Below, piece by piece: positions 26,041 to 35,190 of a DNA stretch of 64,000 nucleotides. Position 1 is the first letter of the stretch; every line of letters begins with the position of its first letter. Source of the DNA: Albimonas pacifica (lineage in GTDB: Bacteria; Pseudomonadota; Alphaproteobacteria; Rhodobacterales; Rhodobacteraceae); NCBI RefSeq assembly GCF_900113695.1, contig NZ_FOQH01000006.1, positions 310,001 through 374,000 on the forward strand, in the 5' to 3' direction. A model generated the notes under the pieces. That model had not been told where the DNA came from and ran no database searches. It saw only the letters and a list, made by a program, of their open reading frames with translations. Position numbers and translations under genes: made by a program.

Positions 26041-26639
26041 GCCGGCGCCGTCGCCTGGAAGGAGGGACGCTTCTCCATCCGCCTGGCGAAGGCCGCCAGC
26101 GCGCTCCGCCCGCTGCGCCAGTCCCACTCGGGGAAGCGGAAATCGATGTAGCCCAGCGCGCAGGCGACCGAGACCTGGCCCATGTCCAGGCTCTCGGCGA
26201 AGCGAACGGTCTCGAGCTTGTCCATCGCCTGGGCGATCTTGCCCCGCTGGGCGGCCATCCAGGCCTCCGAGCGCTTGGCCTCCTCGCGCAGGCGCCGCTC
26301 GTAGATGATGCCGACGCCGGCCTCCATCATCGCGTCGCCGGTCGCCTCCATCACCAGGGCGGGCCACAGCGCCTCCCCCTCGGGGTAGAGCTTCGCGCCC
26401 GCGTGCAGCGTGTCGAGATAGCGGGTGATCACCCGGCTGTCGTAGATCGAGCTTCCGTCCTCCAGCACCAGGCAGGGGATCTTGCCCAGCGGGTTGACCG
26501 CCAGGTTGCCCGGGTTGGGATCGAGCGGCGAGGTGGAGCCGTTCTCGAGCTCCACGTCGTCGACCTGTCCGGTCTCGTGCAGCAGGACCATCACCTTGCG
26601 CACGAAGGGCGAGGCGGCGGCGTGGCGGAGCTTCATCAT
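26037..26639 (-). CDS. Glutathione S-transferase family protein
   Basis: 200 residues. An N-terminal thioredoxin-like domain (LRHAAASPFVRKVMVLLHE, NPLGKIPCLVLEDGSSIYDSRVI with the cis-Pro and glutathione-contacting Ser) is followed by an all-helical C-terminal domain with SVACALGYIDFRFPEWDW. The catalytic residue would be Ser 9 in ASPF. ATG 26639 overlaps the stop of the preceding gene. Substrate unknown. Confidence 0.9.
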   Translation of the reverse strand: MMKLRHAAASPFVRKVMVLLHETGQVDDVELENGSTSPLDPNPGNLAVNPLGKIPCLVLEDGSSIYDSRVITRYLDTLHAGAKLYPEGEALWPALVMEATGDAMMEAGVGIIYERRLREEAKRSEAWMAAQRGKIAQAMDKLETVRFAESLDMGQVSVACALGYIDFRFPEWDWRSGRSALAAFARRMEKRPSFQATAPA

Positions 26640-27025
26640 CGGGCGGGGTTCCGGAACGGTTTCGAACGGGCCTTGAGCAGGCCGAGCCTCAGGCGCGCCA
26701 GCGCCGAGAGGTCCATGGCGATCCCCGGCCCGTCCTCGCCCCAGCGCAGCTGGCCGCGCAGGCCGGCGCGGGCGTCGGCCCGCGCGCGGCCGGCGTCGCG
26801 CGACCAGCCCCACTCGATCCCCTCGGGGACGGCGTCGAGCGTGGCCTCGGCCGCGGCGGGGCGGGCGTCGGACCAGCGGGCGCGGCGGGCGGCCTGGTAG
26901 ACCGCCAGCGCCGTCGCCGCGCCGGCGACGGCCTTCATCGCCCAGGGACTGGCGAGCGGGGCGAGCGCGACGGGCAGGGGCATCGGCGGGGACTCCATGG
27001 GGGCCGGATCTGTCGGGCTGAACAT
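26636..27025 (-). CDS. Hypothetical protein coupled to the GST gene
   Basis: Up to 129 residues (ATG 27025) or 120 (ATG 26998); neither start has a good ribosome site. A weakly hydrophobic stretch PVALAPLASPWAMKAVAGAATALAVY (around 18-43) could be a membrane anchor, followed by an Arg/Ala-rich soluble part with IEWGWSRDAGRARADARAG and LRWGEDGPGIAMDLSALARLRLG. No family is recognised. Reality is supported mainly by the stop/start overlap with the GST gene and the GC pattern at third positions. Confidence 0.55.
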   Translation of the reverse strand: MFSPTDPAPMESPPMPLPVALAPLASPWAMKAVAGAATALAVYQAARRARWSDARPAAAEATLDAVPEGIEWGWSRDAGRARADARAGLRGQLRWGEDGPGIAMDLSALARLRLGLLKARSKPFRNPAR

Positions 27026-27277
27026 AAGGAGGCCGAAGCCCGCGGGGCAATGGCAGATCGACGCGGACCGCGCGTGAAGCCCCCGGCGCCCCCGCGCGAC
27101 CCGGGGCCCCCGCGCGACCCCGGCGCTGCGGGTCGGGAGCGAGGCGCGGGCCGCGACAGGGGCCCCGCCGCATCGCGCGCCGCGCAGGTGGGGGAGAGGC
27201 CCCGGGTCAAGCCCGGGGCGCCCGTGGGTCGGGCCGTCGCGTAGACCGGGGGAGGGCCCTCCCCGCCTCAGCCCGCC

Positions 27278-28468
27278 TCAGCCCGCGGCGGCGCGCTCGG
27301 CGGCCAGCGTCTCGGCCAGGTCGGCGATGCGGGTCAGCGCGGTCGCGAGATCCGCGTCCGCCACCGTCAGCGCGATGCGCAGATGGCCCGCGGCCGAGGC
27401 GCCGAAGCTCTCGCCCGGCATCACCGCGATATGGGCCTCCTCCAGCAGCCGCTCGGCGAAGTCGCGGCCCGAGAGGCCGGTCGCCCGCACGTCCACCATC
27501 ACGTACATCGCCCCCTGCGGCGGCGACAGCCGCACCGCCTGGCGCCCCGCCAGCGCGCGCATCGCGATGTCGCGGCGGCGGTGGAAGGTCCCGGCGAGAT
27601 CGGCCTCGATCGCCTCGCCCTCGCGCAGCGCCCACAGGCCCGCGTCCTGGATGAAGCCCGGGATCCCGTAGGTCGCGTTCAGCGCATAGGTGGCGATCAG
27701 CGCGCTGATCTCCTCGGGCGCCAGCGTCCAGCCGATGCGCGAGCCGGTCATGCCGTGGCTCTTCGACAGCGAGCCGATGACCACCGTGCGCTCCGCCATC
27801 CCCGGCAGCGCGCGGGGCGAGCGGTGGGGCTGGTCCCAGGCCATGCCGTCGTAGACCTCGTCCGAGATCAGCCACAGGTCGTGGCGGCGGCAGATCTCGG
27901 CGACGCCGTCGAGCGTCTCGTCCGAATAGATCGCCCCGGCGGGGTTGTTGGGCGAATTCACCAGCAGCACCCGCGCCCCCGCGCAGGCCGCCTCCAGCGC
28001 GTCGAGATCGGGCTGGAACCCCGCCTCGGCCCGCGCCGGCGTGATCCGCGGCACGCCGCCGGTGGCGCGGATCGTGCCGGGGTAGGTCACGTAATAGGGG
28101 TCGATCATCACCGCCGCGTCGCCCGCGTCCAGCGTCGCCATGAAGGCGTGCAGCAGCGCCGCCTGGCCGCCGGCGGTGACCACCACGTTCTCCGGCCCCG
28201 CCGGGGCGCCGGTGCGCGCCGCCGCGCGCTCGGCGATCGCGGCGCGCAGCTCGGAAGAGCCCGCCACGTCCGAATAGCGCGTGTTCCCGCCCATCGCCGA
28301 GGCGTGCATCGCCTCCAGGATCGGGGCGGGGGTCGGGTCCTCGTGCTGGCCGACGGTCAGGTCGATGATCCGCACGCCCTGCCGCTGCATCTTCCGCGCC
28401 CGGTGCACCACCTCCCAGCCCGAGGCGCCGCCGCCGAGGATCGCGCGAATGCGGGAGGAGGGTTGCAT
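27278..28468 (-). CDS. Class I/II PLP-dependent aminotransferase
   Basis: 396 residues, fold type I aminotransferase. VTAGGQAALLHAF is the phosphate-loop region, LLVNSPNNPAGAIYSDE the NPxNPxG motif, LISDEVYDGMAW and SLSKSHGMTGSRIGW the PLP-binding Lys segment. ATG 28468 has GGAG 6 bases upstream. Substrate unknown; it resembles the arginine:pyruvate/aromatic aminotransferase-like group. It lies 106 bases downstream of puuB in the same direction, so a role in amino-group recycling during polyamine breakdown is conceivable but unproven. Confidence 0.9.
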   Translation of the reverse strand: MQPSSRIRAILGGGASGWEVVHRARKMQRQGVRIIDLTVGQHEDPTPAPILEAMHASAMGGNTRYSDVAGSSELRAAIAERAAARTGAPAGPENVVVTAGGQAALLHAFMATLDAGDAAVMIDPYYVTYPGTIRATGGVPRITPARAEAGFQPDLDALEAACAGARVLLVNSPNNPAGAIYSDETLDGVAEICRRHDLWLISDEVYDGMAWDQPHRSPRALPGMAERTVVIGSLSKSHGMTGSRIGWTLAPEEISALIATYALNATYGIPGFIQDAGLWALREGEAIEADLAGTFHRRRDIAMRALAGRQAVRLSPPQGAMYVMVDVRATGLSGRDFAERLLEEAHIAVMPGESFGASAAGHLRIALTVADADLATALTRIADLAETLAAERAAAG

Positions 28469-28574
28469 GGGAGGCTCCGGCGCCGGGGTCAGGGACGCGG
28501 CCCTTCTGGCGAGGCCGCGCCCGCGGGTCAAGCGGCCCCCCGGCGCCCCTGTCAGCGCGTCGCAGGCGGGCGGA

Positions 28575-29864
28575 TCACAGCGCGTCGCGCAGCCGCGCGA
28601 GCAGCATCGCCGCCACCAGGATCGGCTGGCGCAGGCGCGCGCCGCCGGGGAAGTCGGGGACCGGCAGGCGGGCCATGACCTCCAGCCGCCGCCGGTCGCC
28701 GGCGATCGCCTCCGACAGCACCGCCCCCGCCATCGTCGCCAGCGCCACGCCCGAGCCCGAGTAGCCCGAGGCGTTGAACACCCCCGGCCGCAGCTCGCGC
28801 CAGACCGGCAGGCGGGTCGGCGTGATCGCCAGCGTGCCGCCCCAGGCGTGGGTGACCTTCAGGTCCTCGAGCTGGGGGAACACCTCCAGCATCCGCCTGC
28901 GCACGAAGCCCTTGAGGTCCCTGGGGAAGATCCACCCGTAGCTCTCGCCGCCGCCGAACAGCATCCGGCGGTCCTCCGACAGGCGGTAGTAGTTCACCAC
29001 GAAGCGGCTGTCGGCGACGGCCACGTCGTCGCGGATCAGGGCGCGGGCGCGCCGCTCGCCCATCGGTTCGGTGGCGAGCACGAAGTTGTTGATCGGCATG
29101 ACCTTGGCCGCCGCCTCGGGCAGCAGCGCGCCCAGGTAGCCGTTGCAGGCGACGATCACCTGGTCGGCGACGACCCCGCCGGCCGCGGTGCGCACGCGCG
29201 TGCCCTCGATGGCGGTCGCCTCGCTCATCTCGTGGAGCGTCGCCCCGGCGGCCAGCGCCGCCCGGGCCAGCCCGCGCGCATAGGCCAGCGGATGCAGATG
29301 CCCGCCCGAGGGCTCCAGCATCCCCCCCGAGACGCCCCGGGCGCCGAGCCGGGCCGAGACCTCCTCGGGCGTCAGGTAGACGGCGTCGTGGCCGTAGGCC
29401 TGCGCCAGGTGCTCGACATGCTTTCGCGTGCCCGCGTCGTAGCGGGCGCGGTGGTTCACATACATCACCCCGGGCTTCAGCGCGCAGTCGATGGCGTGGC
29501 GGGCGACCCGCTCGCGCACCATCAGGGCGGCGTCGCGGCCGATCCCGAACGCCTCGCGCGCCAGCCCCGGGTCCGAGAGCCTGGCGATCGTCTCCGGGTC
29601 CACCCGCTGGCCCACGCCGATCTGGCCGCCGTTGCGCCCCGAGGCGCCCCAGCCCACCCGGTGCGCCTCCAGCAGGACCACGCGCACGCCCCGCTCGGCG
29701 AGATGCAGCGCGGCCGAGAGGCCGGTGAACCCGCCCCCGATCACGCAGACGTCGGCCCGCGTCTCGCCCGCCAGCGGCGGCTGGGGGGGGAAGGGGGCGG
29801 CGCTCTCGGCGTACCAGCTGGGCGGCAGGGCGCCTGGGGTCTCGTTGGCGTAGAGCAGGTTCAT
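28575..29864 (-). CDS. puuB: FAD-dependent oxidoreductase, gamma-glutamylputrescine oxidase type
   Basis: 429 residues, DAO family. ADVCVIGGGFTGLSAALHLAE is the FAD dinucleotide motif, preceded by SWYAESAAPFPPQPPLAGE, a typical PuuB/OrdL opening. ASGRNGGQIGVGQ, EPSGGHLHPLAYARGL, VACNGYL and GVFNASGYSGSGVALATMAG follow. PuuB oxidises gamma-glutamylputrescine, releasing ammonia and peroxide. The neighbouring puuA supports this over other OrdL-like amine oxidases. A 298-base gap with a strong hairpin separates it from puuA, both on the minus strand. Confidence 0.85.
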   Translation of the reverse strand: MNLLYANETPGALPPSWYAESAAPFPPQPPLAGETRADVCVIGGGFTGLSAALHLAERGVRVVLLEAHRVGWGASGRNGGQIGVGQRVDPETIARLSDPGLAREAFGIGRDAALMVRERVARHAIDCALKPGVMYVNHRARYDAGTRKHVEHLAQAYGHDAVYLTPEEVSARLGARGVSGGMLEPSGGHLHPLAYARGLARAALAAGATLHEMSEATAIEGTRVRTAAGGVVADQVIVACNGYLGALLPEAAAKVMPINNFVLATEPMGERRARALIRDDVAVADSRFVVNYYRLSEDRRMLFGGGESYGWIFPRDLKGFVRRRMLEVFPQLEDLKVTHAWGGTLAITPTRLPVWRELRPGVFNASGYSGSGVALATMAGAVLSEAIAGDRRRLEVMARLPVPDFPGGARLRQPILVAAMLLARLRDAL

Positions 29865-29958
29865 CGGGCGCTCCGGCAGGAGGGTCGGGCCGCCGGCGCC
29901 GCAGGCCGGCGCAGGTCGGGGCGGCGGGGGCGGCCGCAGGGCCGGGCCGGGGGCCCGG

Positions 29959-30015
29959 CCGCCCCCCTGTCCGGCGGCTCCCGCCCGCCCTCCCCGCCGC
30001 CGGACAGGGGGGCGG
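29959..30015. other. Perfect 20-bp hairpin between puuA and puuB
   Basis: Arms 29959-29978 and 29996-30015 are fully complementary (CCGCCCCCCTGTCCGGCGGC and its complement) around a 17-base loop. Lying between two genes of one direction, it may attenuate or protect the transcript. The rest of the 298-base gap is GC-rich low-complexity sequence with no gene seen. Confidence 0.8.
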
Positions 30016-30162
30016 GGCGCGGACAGGCGAAGCCGAGGCCCCGCCGCCCGGTCCGCCCCCGCGCGCCCGCCCCCGCGCGCCCGTCGTCGGCCGCGCCGGG
30101 GCGGGCGGGTGGGGCGCGGTCGACGGCGGGCGCGCGGGGGCGTCCCGCCGCCGGCCGCGGGC

Positions 30163-31554
30163 TCAGACGTTCAGCAGCAGGTGCTCGCGCTCCCAGGGGC
30201 TGATCACGGTCATGAACTGATCGTATTCGAACTGCTTCAGCGTCCCGTAGATCTTCACGAAGTCCTCGCCCAGCAGGGCGGTCAGCGGCGCGCACTCGGT
30301 CAGCAGGTCCACCGCCTCGAGCAGCGAATAGGGCAGGTCGCGCTCGTTGTCGTAGGCCCCGCCGGAGACGGCGGGCCGCGGCTCGACCTCCTCGACCATC
30401 CCCAGGAACCCCGCCGCCAGCGAGCCCGCCAGCGCGAGGTAGGGGTTGGCGTCCGCCCCGGTCACCCGGTTCTCCACCCGCCGCGCGCGCGGATCCGAGC
30501 GCGGCGCCCGCAGCCCGGTCGAGCGGTTGTCGTAGCCCCACTCCAGGTTCACCGGCGCCGACATGTACTTGATCAGCCGCCGGTAGGAGTTCACGTAGGG
30601 CGCGCTCAGCGCCGAGCAGGCCGGCAGGTATTTCTGCTGCCCGCCGATGAAATGGCCGAACAGCGCGGTGGGCTCCCCGTCCTCGGCGCTGAAGATGTTG
30701 CGCCCCTGCGCGTCCAGCACCGACTGGTGGACGTGCATCGCCGATCCCGGCTGGCGCGCCATGGGCTTGGCCATGAAGGTGGCGTAGGAGCCGCAGCGCA
30801 GCGCCGCCTCGCGGATCAGCCGCTTGAACAGGAACACCTGGTCCGCGAGCTTCATCGCGTCCCCGTGCATCATGTTCACCTCCAGCTGCGCCGCGCCGGC
30901 CTCCTGGATGATCGTGTCGATCTCCAGCCCCTGCGCCTCGGCGTAGTCGTAGATGTGCTCGATGACCGAGTCGTATTCGTCCACCGCCGACAGCGAGAAC
31001 GCCTGGCTGCCCGTCGACTGGCGGCCCGAGCGGCCCACCGGCGGCTCCAGCGGATAGTCGGGGTCGGTGTTGGGCTTGGTGAGGTAGAACTCGAGCTCCG
31101 GCGCCACCACCGGCGTCCAGCCCTTCTCCTCGTAGGCGCGCAGCACCCGGCGCAGGACCTCGCGGGGCGCGAAGGGGATCGGCTCGCCGTGGCGGTCGGC
31201 CACGTCGTGGATGATCTGCAGGCTGGCCTCCCCCGCCCAGGGCACCGCGCGCGCCGTGGTCAGGTCGGGGATCAGGGTGATGTCGCCGTCCGAGTAGAGC
31301 TCGGGGTGGTCGACGTCGGCGTACTCGCCGGTGATGCCCGCGAAGAAGATCGAGACCGGCAGCCGGATCTCGCTTTCGCGAAGGAACTTGGCGGCGGGCA
31401 TCACCTTGCCGCGGGCGATGCCGGCGAAGTCGGGGGTGACGCACTCGATCTCCTCGACCCGGTGGGCGCGGATCCAGTCGCGCAGGGATTCGAGGTCCGG
31501 CGAGGCGAGGTCGGGCGAGACCGAGAGCGAGATCTCGGGCGTGAGCTTGGTCAT
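30163..31554 (-). CDS. puuA: Glutamine synthetase family protein, gamma-glutamylputrescine synthetase type
   Basis: 463 residues. GS-fold enzyme that ligates glutamate to putrescine or a similar amine using ATP. VVAPELEFYLT, EAGAAQLEVNMMHGDAMKLAD, GSAMHVHQSV, NSYRRLIKY, the NRSTGLRAPRS segment, RVENRVTGADANPYLALA and the C-terminal EREHLLLNV are visible. The YPLEPPVGRSGRQ and FFAGITGEYAD segments are those of the PuuA-like rather than GlnA group. ATG 31554. Divergent from a class I amidotransferase gene with 135 bases between, which probably share a control region. Confidence 0.87.
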   Translation of the reverse strand: MTKLTPEISLSVSPDLASPDLESLRDWIRAHRVEEIECVTPDFAGIARGKVMPAAKFLRESEIRLPVSIFFAGITGEYADVDHPELYSDGDITLIPDLTTARAVPWAGEASLQIIHDVADRHGEPIPFAPREVLRRVLRAYEEKGWTPVVAPELEFYLTKPNTDPDYPLEPPVGRSGRQSTGSQAFSLSAVDEYDSVIEHIYDYAEAQGLEIDTIIQEAGAAQLEVNMMHGDAMKLADQVFLFKRLIREAALRCGSYATFMAKPMARQPGSAMHVHQSVLDAQGRNIFSAEDGEPTALFGHFIGGQQKYLPACSALSAPYVNSYRRLIKYMSAPVNLEWGYDNRSTGLRAPRSDPRARRVENRVTGADANPYLALAGSLAAGFLGMVEEVEPRPAVSGGAYDNERDLPYSLLEAVDLLTECAPLTALLGEDFVKIYGTLKQFEYDQFMTVISPWEREHLLLNV

Positions 31555-31689
31555 GAAATCCGGTCCGAGGGTTCGGGTCCGCGTGAGGCCGCGCCCGCAA
31601 CGCCCCCGGTTCGTCCGGGGCTTTCGCCGGCGCGTCGAACCCCTATATTGCCTGCCCTGACGGCGAAGGAAAGCGGACAGGACCTCTTC

Positions 31690-32388
31690 ATGCGCATCGG
31701 CATCCTCGAGACCGGCTTCCCCCCGCGCGAGCTCCAGGACGCGCACGGGACCTACCCCGACATGTTCGCGCGGCTGCTCGCCGGCCACGGCTTCGCGTTC
31801 CGGGCCTGGCCCGTCCTGAAGGACGAGTTCCCCGCGGGCCCGCAGGAGGCCGACGGCTGGCTGATCACCGGCTCGCGCTTCGGGGTCTACGAGGACGAGC
31901 CCTGGATCGCCCGCTCCATGGACCTGGTGCGCGAGATCGCGGCGGCGAAGCTGCCGATGGTGGGCATCTGCTTCGGCCACCAGCTGATGGCGCAGGCGCT
32001 GGGCGGGCATGTCGAGAAATCCGACCGCGGCTGGGGCCTCGGCCCCGTCGACTACCGCGACCTCGAGATCGGCGAGCCGATGCGCATCATCGCCGTCCAC
32101 CAGGACCAGGTGACGACGCAGCCCCCCGCGACGCGGATCATCGCCCAGACCGACCATTGCCCGATCGCCGGCCTCGCCTGGACCGAGACCCCCGCGATCT
32201 CCTGGCAGCCCCACCCCGAGATGAGCCCCGCCTTCACCTCCCAGCTGATCGAGATGCGCCGCGGCGCGACCTACGACGACGCGCTGGCCGACGCCGCCCT
32301 CTCGCGCATGTCCGAGCCGCTGACCTCCCCCGCGCTGGGCGCCCGCATCGCCCGCTTCTTCAAGGAGAACGCGAAGGTCGACGCCTGA
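31690..32388 (+). CDS. Class I glutamine amidotransferase-like protein
   Basis: 232 residues. GATase class I fold with the nucleophile in GICFGHQLMAQALGG (Cys around residue 97) and the His/Glu pair in SWQPHPE. WGLGPVDYRDLE and AVHQDQVTT fit the GuaA-like stand-alone amidotransferases. Divergent from puuA, it may hydrolyse a gamma-glutamyl intermediate, a role given to PuuD in Escherichia coli, but PuuD is of a different subgroup, so function is inferred only. TATATT at 31644 could be a -10 element. Confidence 0.85.
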   Translation: MRIGILETGFPPRELQDAHGTYPDMFARLLAGHGFAFRAWPVLKDEFPAGPQEADGWLITGSRFGVYEDEPWIARSMDLVREIAAAKLPMVGICFGHQLMAQALGGHVEKSDRGWGLGPVDYRDLEIGEPMRIIAVHQDQVTTQPPATRIIAQTDHCPIAGLAWTETPAISWQPHPEMSPAFTSQLIEMRRGATYDDALADAALSRMSEPLTSPALGARIARFFKENAKVDA

Positions 32389-32415
32389 GCCGACGCCCCA
32401 GCGGCCCCGCGCGGT

Positions 32416-32449
32416 CGCCCCGCCGTCGACGGGGACGCAGGGCGGGGCG
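32416..32449. terminator. Possible bidirectional terminator
   Basis: Stem CGCCCCGCC/GGCGGGGCG (9 bp) with a 16-base loop that itself contains CCGTCGACGG, between convergent amidotransferase and quinone reductase genes. No T-run. Confidence 0.35.
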
Positions 32450-32517
32450 GTCGCGGCCGCGCAGCGGACGCGCCGGGGCGCCCGCGTCCCCTCGCAACGC
32501 CCGGGGGCCTCGCGCCG

Positions 32518-33492
32518 TCAGGGCCGCAGCACCACCGCCCCCGCCAGCGTCCGGCTCTCCAGCAGCCGGTGCGCCTCGGCGGCCTCGGCCAGCGGCAGCT
32601 CCCGCTCCACCCGCGTCCGCGCCACCCCCGCCTCGATCGCCGCGAAGAGATCGGCGGCCATCGCCTCCGCCCGCCAGGGATCGGCGAGATAGGCGAAGAC
32701 CGACGGCCGCGCCAGCGAGTTCGAGCCCTTGAACAGCCGCGACACCTCCAGCGGCGCCACCGCCCCCGAGCTCTGCCCGAAGTTCACCAGCCGCCCCAGC
32801 CGCGCCAGACAGTCCAGCGAGCCCTCGAACGTGTCCTTGCCCACCGAGTCATAGGCCACGTCCACCCCGCGCCCGCCGGTGATCTCGCGCACCCGCGCGA
32901 CGAAATCCTCCTCGCGATAAAGCACCACGTGGTCCGCCCCGCAGGCCCGCGCCACCTCGGCCTTGGCCGGCGAGCCCACGGTCGCGATCACCTCCGCCCC
33001 CAGCGCCCTGGCCCAGCGCACCAGGATCTGCCCGACGCCGCCCGCGCCGGCATGCACCAGCGCGACCTGGCCCGCCTCCAGCGGCCAGGCGTCCTTCACC
33101 AGCATCCGCGCCGTCAGCCCCTTCAGCGTCAGCGCCGCCGCCTCCACGTCGCTCACCCCCTCCGGCAGCCGCAGGGCCAGCGCCGCCGGGATCACCGCGG
33201 CCTGCGCATAGCCCCCGTAGCCCCGCGTCACCCAGGCCAGCCGGTCGCCCGGCGCCCAGCCTGCGACCCCCTCGCCCACCGCCTCGACCACGCCCGCCGC
33301 CTCGATCCCCGGAACCCCCGGCAGCGGCAGCGTCCGGTAGAGGCCCGAGCGCACGTAGACGTCATGGAAATTCACCCCCGCCGCGGTCACCCGCGCGCGG
33401 ATCTCCCCCGGGCCGGGGCGGCCGGGGTCGTGATCCTCCTCCGCCAGCACCTCGGGGCCGCCTTGGCGGCGCAGCACGATCGCGCGGGTCAT
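32518..33492 (-). CDS. qor: NADPH:quinone oxidoreductase, zeta-crystallin type
   Basis: 324 residues, zinc-less medium-chain dehydrogenase. AGVNFHDVYVRSGLYRTLPLP is the QOR substrate-site signature (shown as NFHDVYVRSGLY), GIEAAGVVEAVGEGVAGWAPGDR follows, and VHAGAGGVGQILVRWARALGAEV is the nucleotide-binding loop. NFGQSSGAVAPLEVSRL and SNSLARPSVFAY match Qor proteins. Reduces quinones with NADPH in the cytosol. It starts at ATG 33492 with no operon partner; the 240 bases upstream contain nothing recognisable. Confidence 0.92.
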   Translation of the reverse strand: MTRAIVLRRQGGPEVLAEEDHDPGRPGPGEIRARVTAAGVNFHDVYVRSGLYRTLPLPGVPGIEAAGVVEAVGEGVAGWAPGDRLAWVTRGYGGYAQAAVIPAALALRLPEGVSDVEAAALTLKGLTARMLVKDAWPLEAGQVALVHAGAGGVGQILVRWARALGAEVIATVGSPAKAEVARACGADHVVLYREEDFVARVREITGGRGVDVAYDSVGKDTFEGSLDCLARLGRLVNFGQSSGAVAPLEVSRLFKGSNSLARPSVFAYLADPWRAEAMAADLFAAIEAGVARTRVERELPLAEAAEAHRLLESRTLAGAVVLRP

Positions 33493-33731
33493 CGGGGGAG
33501 CCTCCGGGCCAGGAACAGGGACCGCAGGAGTAGAAGCGACCGACCGGCCGGTCAACGCCCGCCGCCCGCGCCGCCCCGAAGCCGGGCCCCGCCGCCGGCC
33601 CTGCCGCCGCGCCGCCGGCCCGGCGCCCCGCGGCCGGGCCGGCGGAAGGGCAAGGCCGGAAGCTCGGCGCCCCCCCCGCATCTCCGCGGGTCGGAGCCCC
33701 GCATCCCCGCCGGCCCAGGCCCGGCCCCCGC

Positions 33732-35135
33732 CTAAAGCTCGAAGCTCTCGTGCATCGCCGGCGTCTCCACCTGCGGCGCGTCGCGGCGGCCCTGGGTCAG
33801 GCGGCGGGCGAAGGCGGCGCGCTCCTCGTCCTCGCCATGCACCAGGAAGGTGCGGGTCCGCGGGCCGGCCGCCGCGGCATGCCAGGCCGCCAGCTCGGTC
33901 GCGTCGGCATGGGCCGAGAAGCCGTTGATCGTGTGGATCGCCGCGCGCACCGGCACGTCCTCGCCGAACAGCCGCAGCGTCTTCGCCCCGTCGATCACCT
34001 TGCGCGCCGGCGTCCCCCGCGCCGCGAACCCCACGAAGATCACCGAACAGTCCGCATGGGGCAGGTTGTAGCGCAGGTGATGCCTCACCCGCCCGCCGGT
34101 GCACATCCCCGAGCCCGCCATCAGCACCGCCCCCGAGCGCACCCGGTTCAGCAGCATCGACTCCGCCGCCTCGTGCACGAAATGCAGGTTGGGCGGCGCG
34201 AACGGGTCGTCGTGATGCGCGATCATCCCCCGGATCTCCTCGCGGAAGAACCCCGGATGCCGGGCGAAGATCCGGGTCGCCGAGATCGCCATGGGCGAGT
34301 CGAGAAAGATCTCCATCTCCCGCGGGATCCGCCCCGAGCTCATCCCGTCCAGCAGATGCCACAGCAGCTCCTGCGCCCGCTCCAGCGCGAAGGTGGGGAT
34401 CACGATGTTGCCGCCCCGCGCCGCCGCCTCGCCCACCGCCGCCTCGAACTCCGCCACCGACTCCGCGCGCGAGCGGTGGTCGCGGTCGCCGTAGGTGGTC
34501 TCCATCACCACCACGTCCACGTCCGAGGGCGGCGCGGCCGGCCCGATCAGCGGGCTGTCCGGCCGTCCGACGTCGCCCGAGAACAGGACCGAGCGCCGCT
34601 CGCCCCCCTCCTCCAGCTCCAGCAGGATCGAGGCCGATCCCAGGATGTGCCCCGCGTCGAAGAACGTGACCCGCACGCCGGGAAACAGCACGAATGGCCT
34701 GGCGTAGCGCGCCGTGCGCCCGAAGCGCTCGATCGCGTCCATCACGTCGAGCGAGTCGTAGAGGGGCGCGGGCCTGGTCTCCCCCCGCCCGCGATGGCGG
34801 GCGCGGCGGGCGGCCTCCTCCTCCTGCAGATGGGCGCTGTCGAGCATCACCAGCCGCGCCAGGTCCCGCGTCGGCGGGGTGGCCACGATCTCGCCCGCGA
34901 AGCCCCGCTTCACCAGCAGCGGGATCCGCCCGCAGTGGTCGAGATGCGCATGCGTCAGCAGCAGCGCGTCGACCCGGGACGGCTCGAAGCCGAAGCCGTC
35001 GGCGTTGTCCTCGTCGAGCTCGTGCGAGCCCTGGAACAGCCCGCAGTCGATCAGGATCCGCCGTCCCGCGACCTCGACCATGTGGCACGAGCCGGTGACC
35101 TCGCCCCCCGCCGCCCCGTGAAAGGTGATGCGCAT
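33732..35135 (-). CDS. Beta-CASP metallo-beta-lactamase fold RNA-processing-type hydrolase
   Basis: 467 residues. The zinc site HAHLDHCGRIP (around residues 63-73), the DAGHILGSAS strand with a further ligand, LFSGDVGR, and the beta-CASP insert with PTFALERAQELLW are followed by the RMMBL part: MAGSGMCTGGR, the HLRYNLPH region and INGFSAHAD. This set defines CPSF73-like bacterial nucleases. Bacterial members are presumed to be RNases, and some may be involved in rRNA or mRNA turnover. ATG 35135. A LOG-family gene lies 55 bases upstream in the same direction. Confidence 0.9.
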   Translation of the reverse strand: MRITFHGAAGGEVTGSCHMVEVAGRRILIDCGLFQGSHELDEDNADGFGFEPSRVDALLLTHAHLDHCGRIPLLVKRGFAGEIVATPPTRDLARLVMLDSAHLQEEEAARRARHRGRGETRPAPLYDSLDVMDAIERFGRTARYARPFVLFPGVRVTFFDAGHILGSASILLELEEGGERRSVLFSGDVGRPDSPLIGPAAPPSDVDVVVMETTYGDRDHRSRAESVAEFEAAVGEAAARGGNIVIPTFALERAQELLWHLLDGMSSGRIPREMEIFLDSPMAISATRIFARHPGFFREEIRGMIAHHDDPFAPPNLHFVHEAAESMLLNRVRSGAVLMAGSGMCTGGRVRHHLRYNLPHADCSVIFVGFAARGTPARKVIDGAKTLRLFGEDVPVRAAIHTINGFSAHADATELAAWHAAAAGPRTRTFLVHGEDEERAAFARRLTQGRRDAPQVETPAMHESFEL

Positions 35136-35190
35136 GCTTGCCTCCTCCTGCGCCGCCGTTCCCCGGCGGTCCTGTGGCCGCGCCGCCCGC

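Noticed and set aside
27050..27244. 64-codon plus-strand frame upstream of the aminotransferase 3' end
   Set aside because: Pro/Arg/Gly-rich, built on repeated CCCCCGCGCGACCC blocks, no ribosome site.
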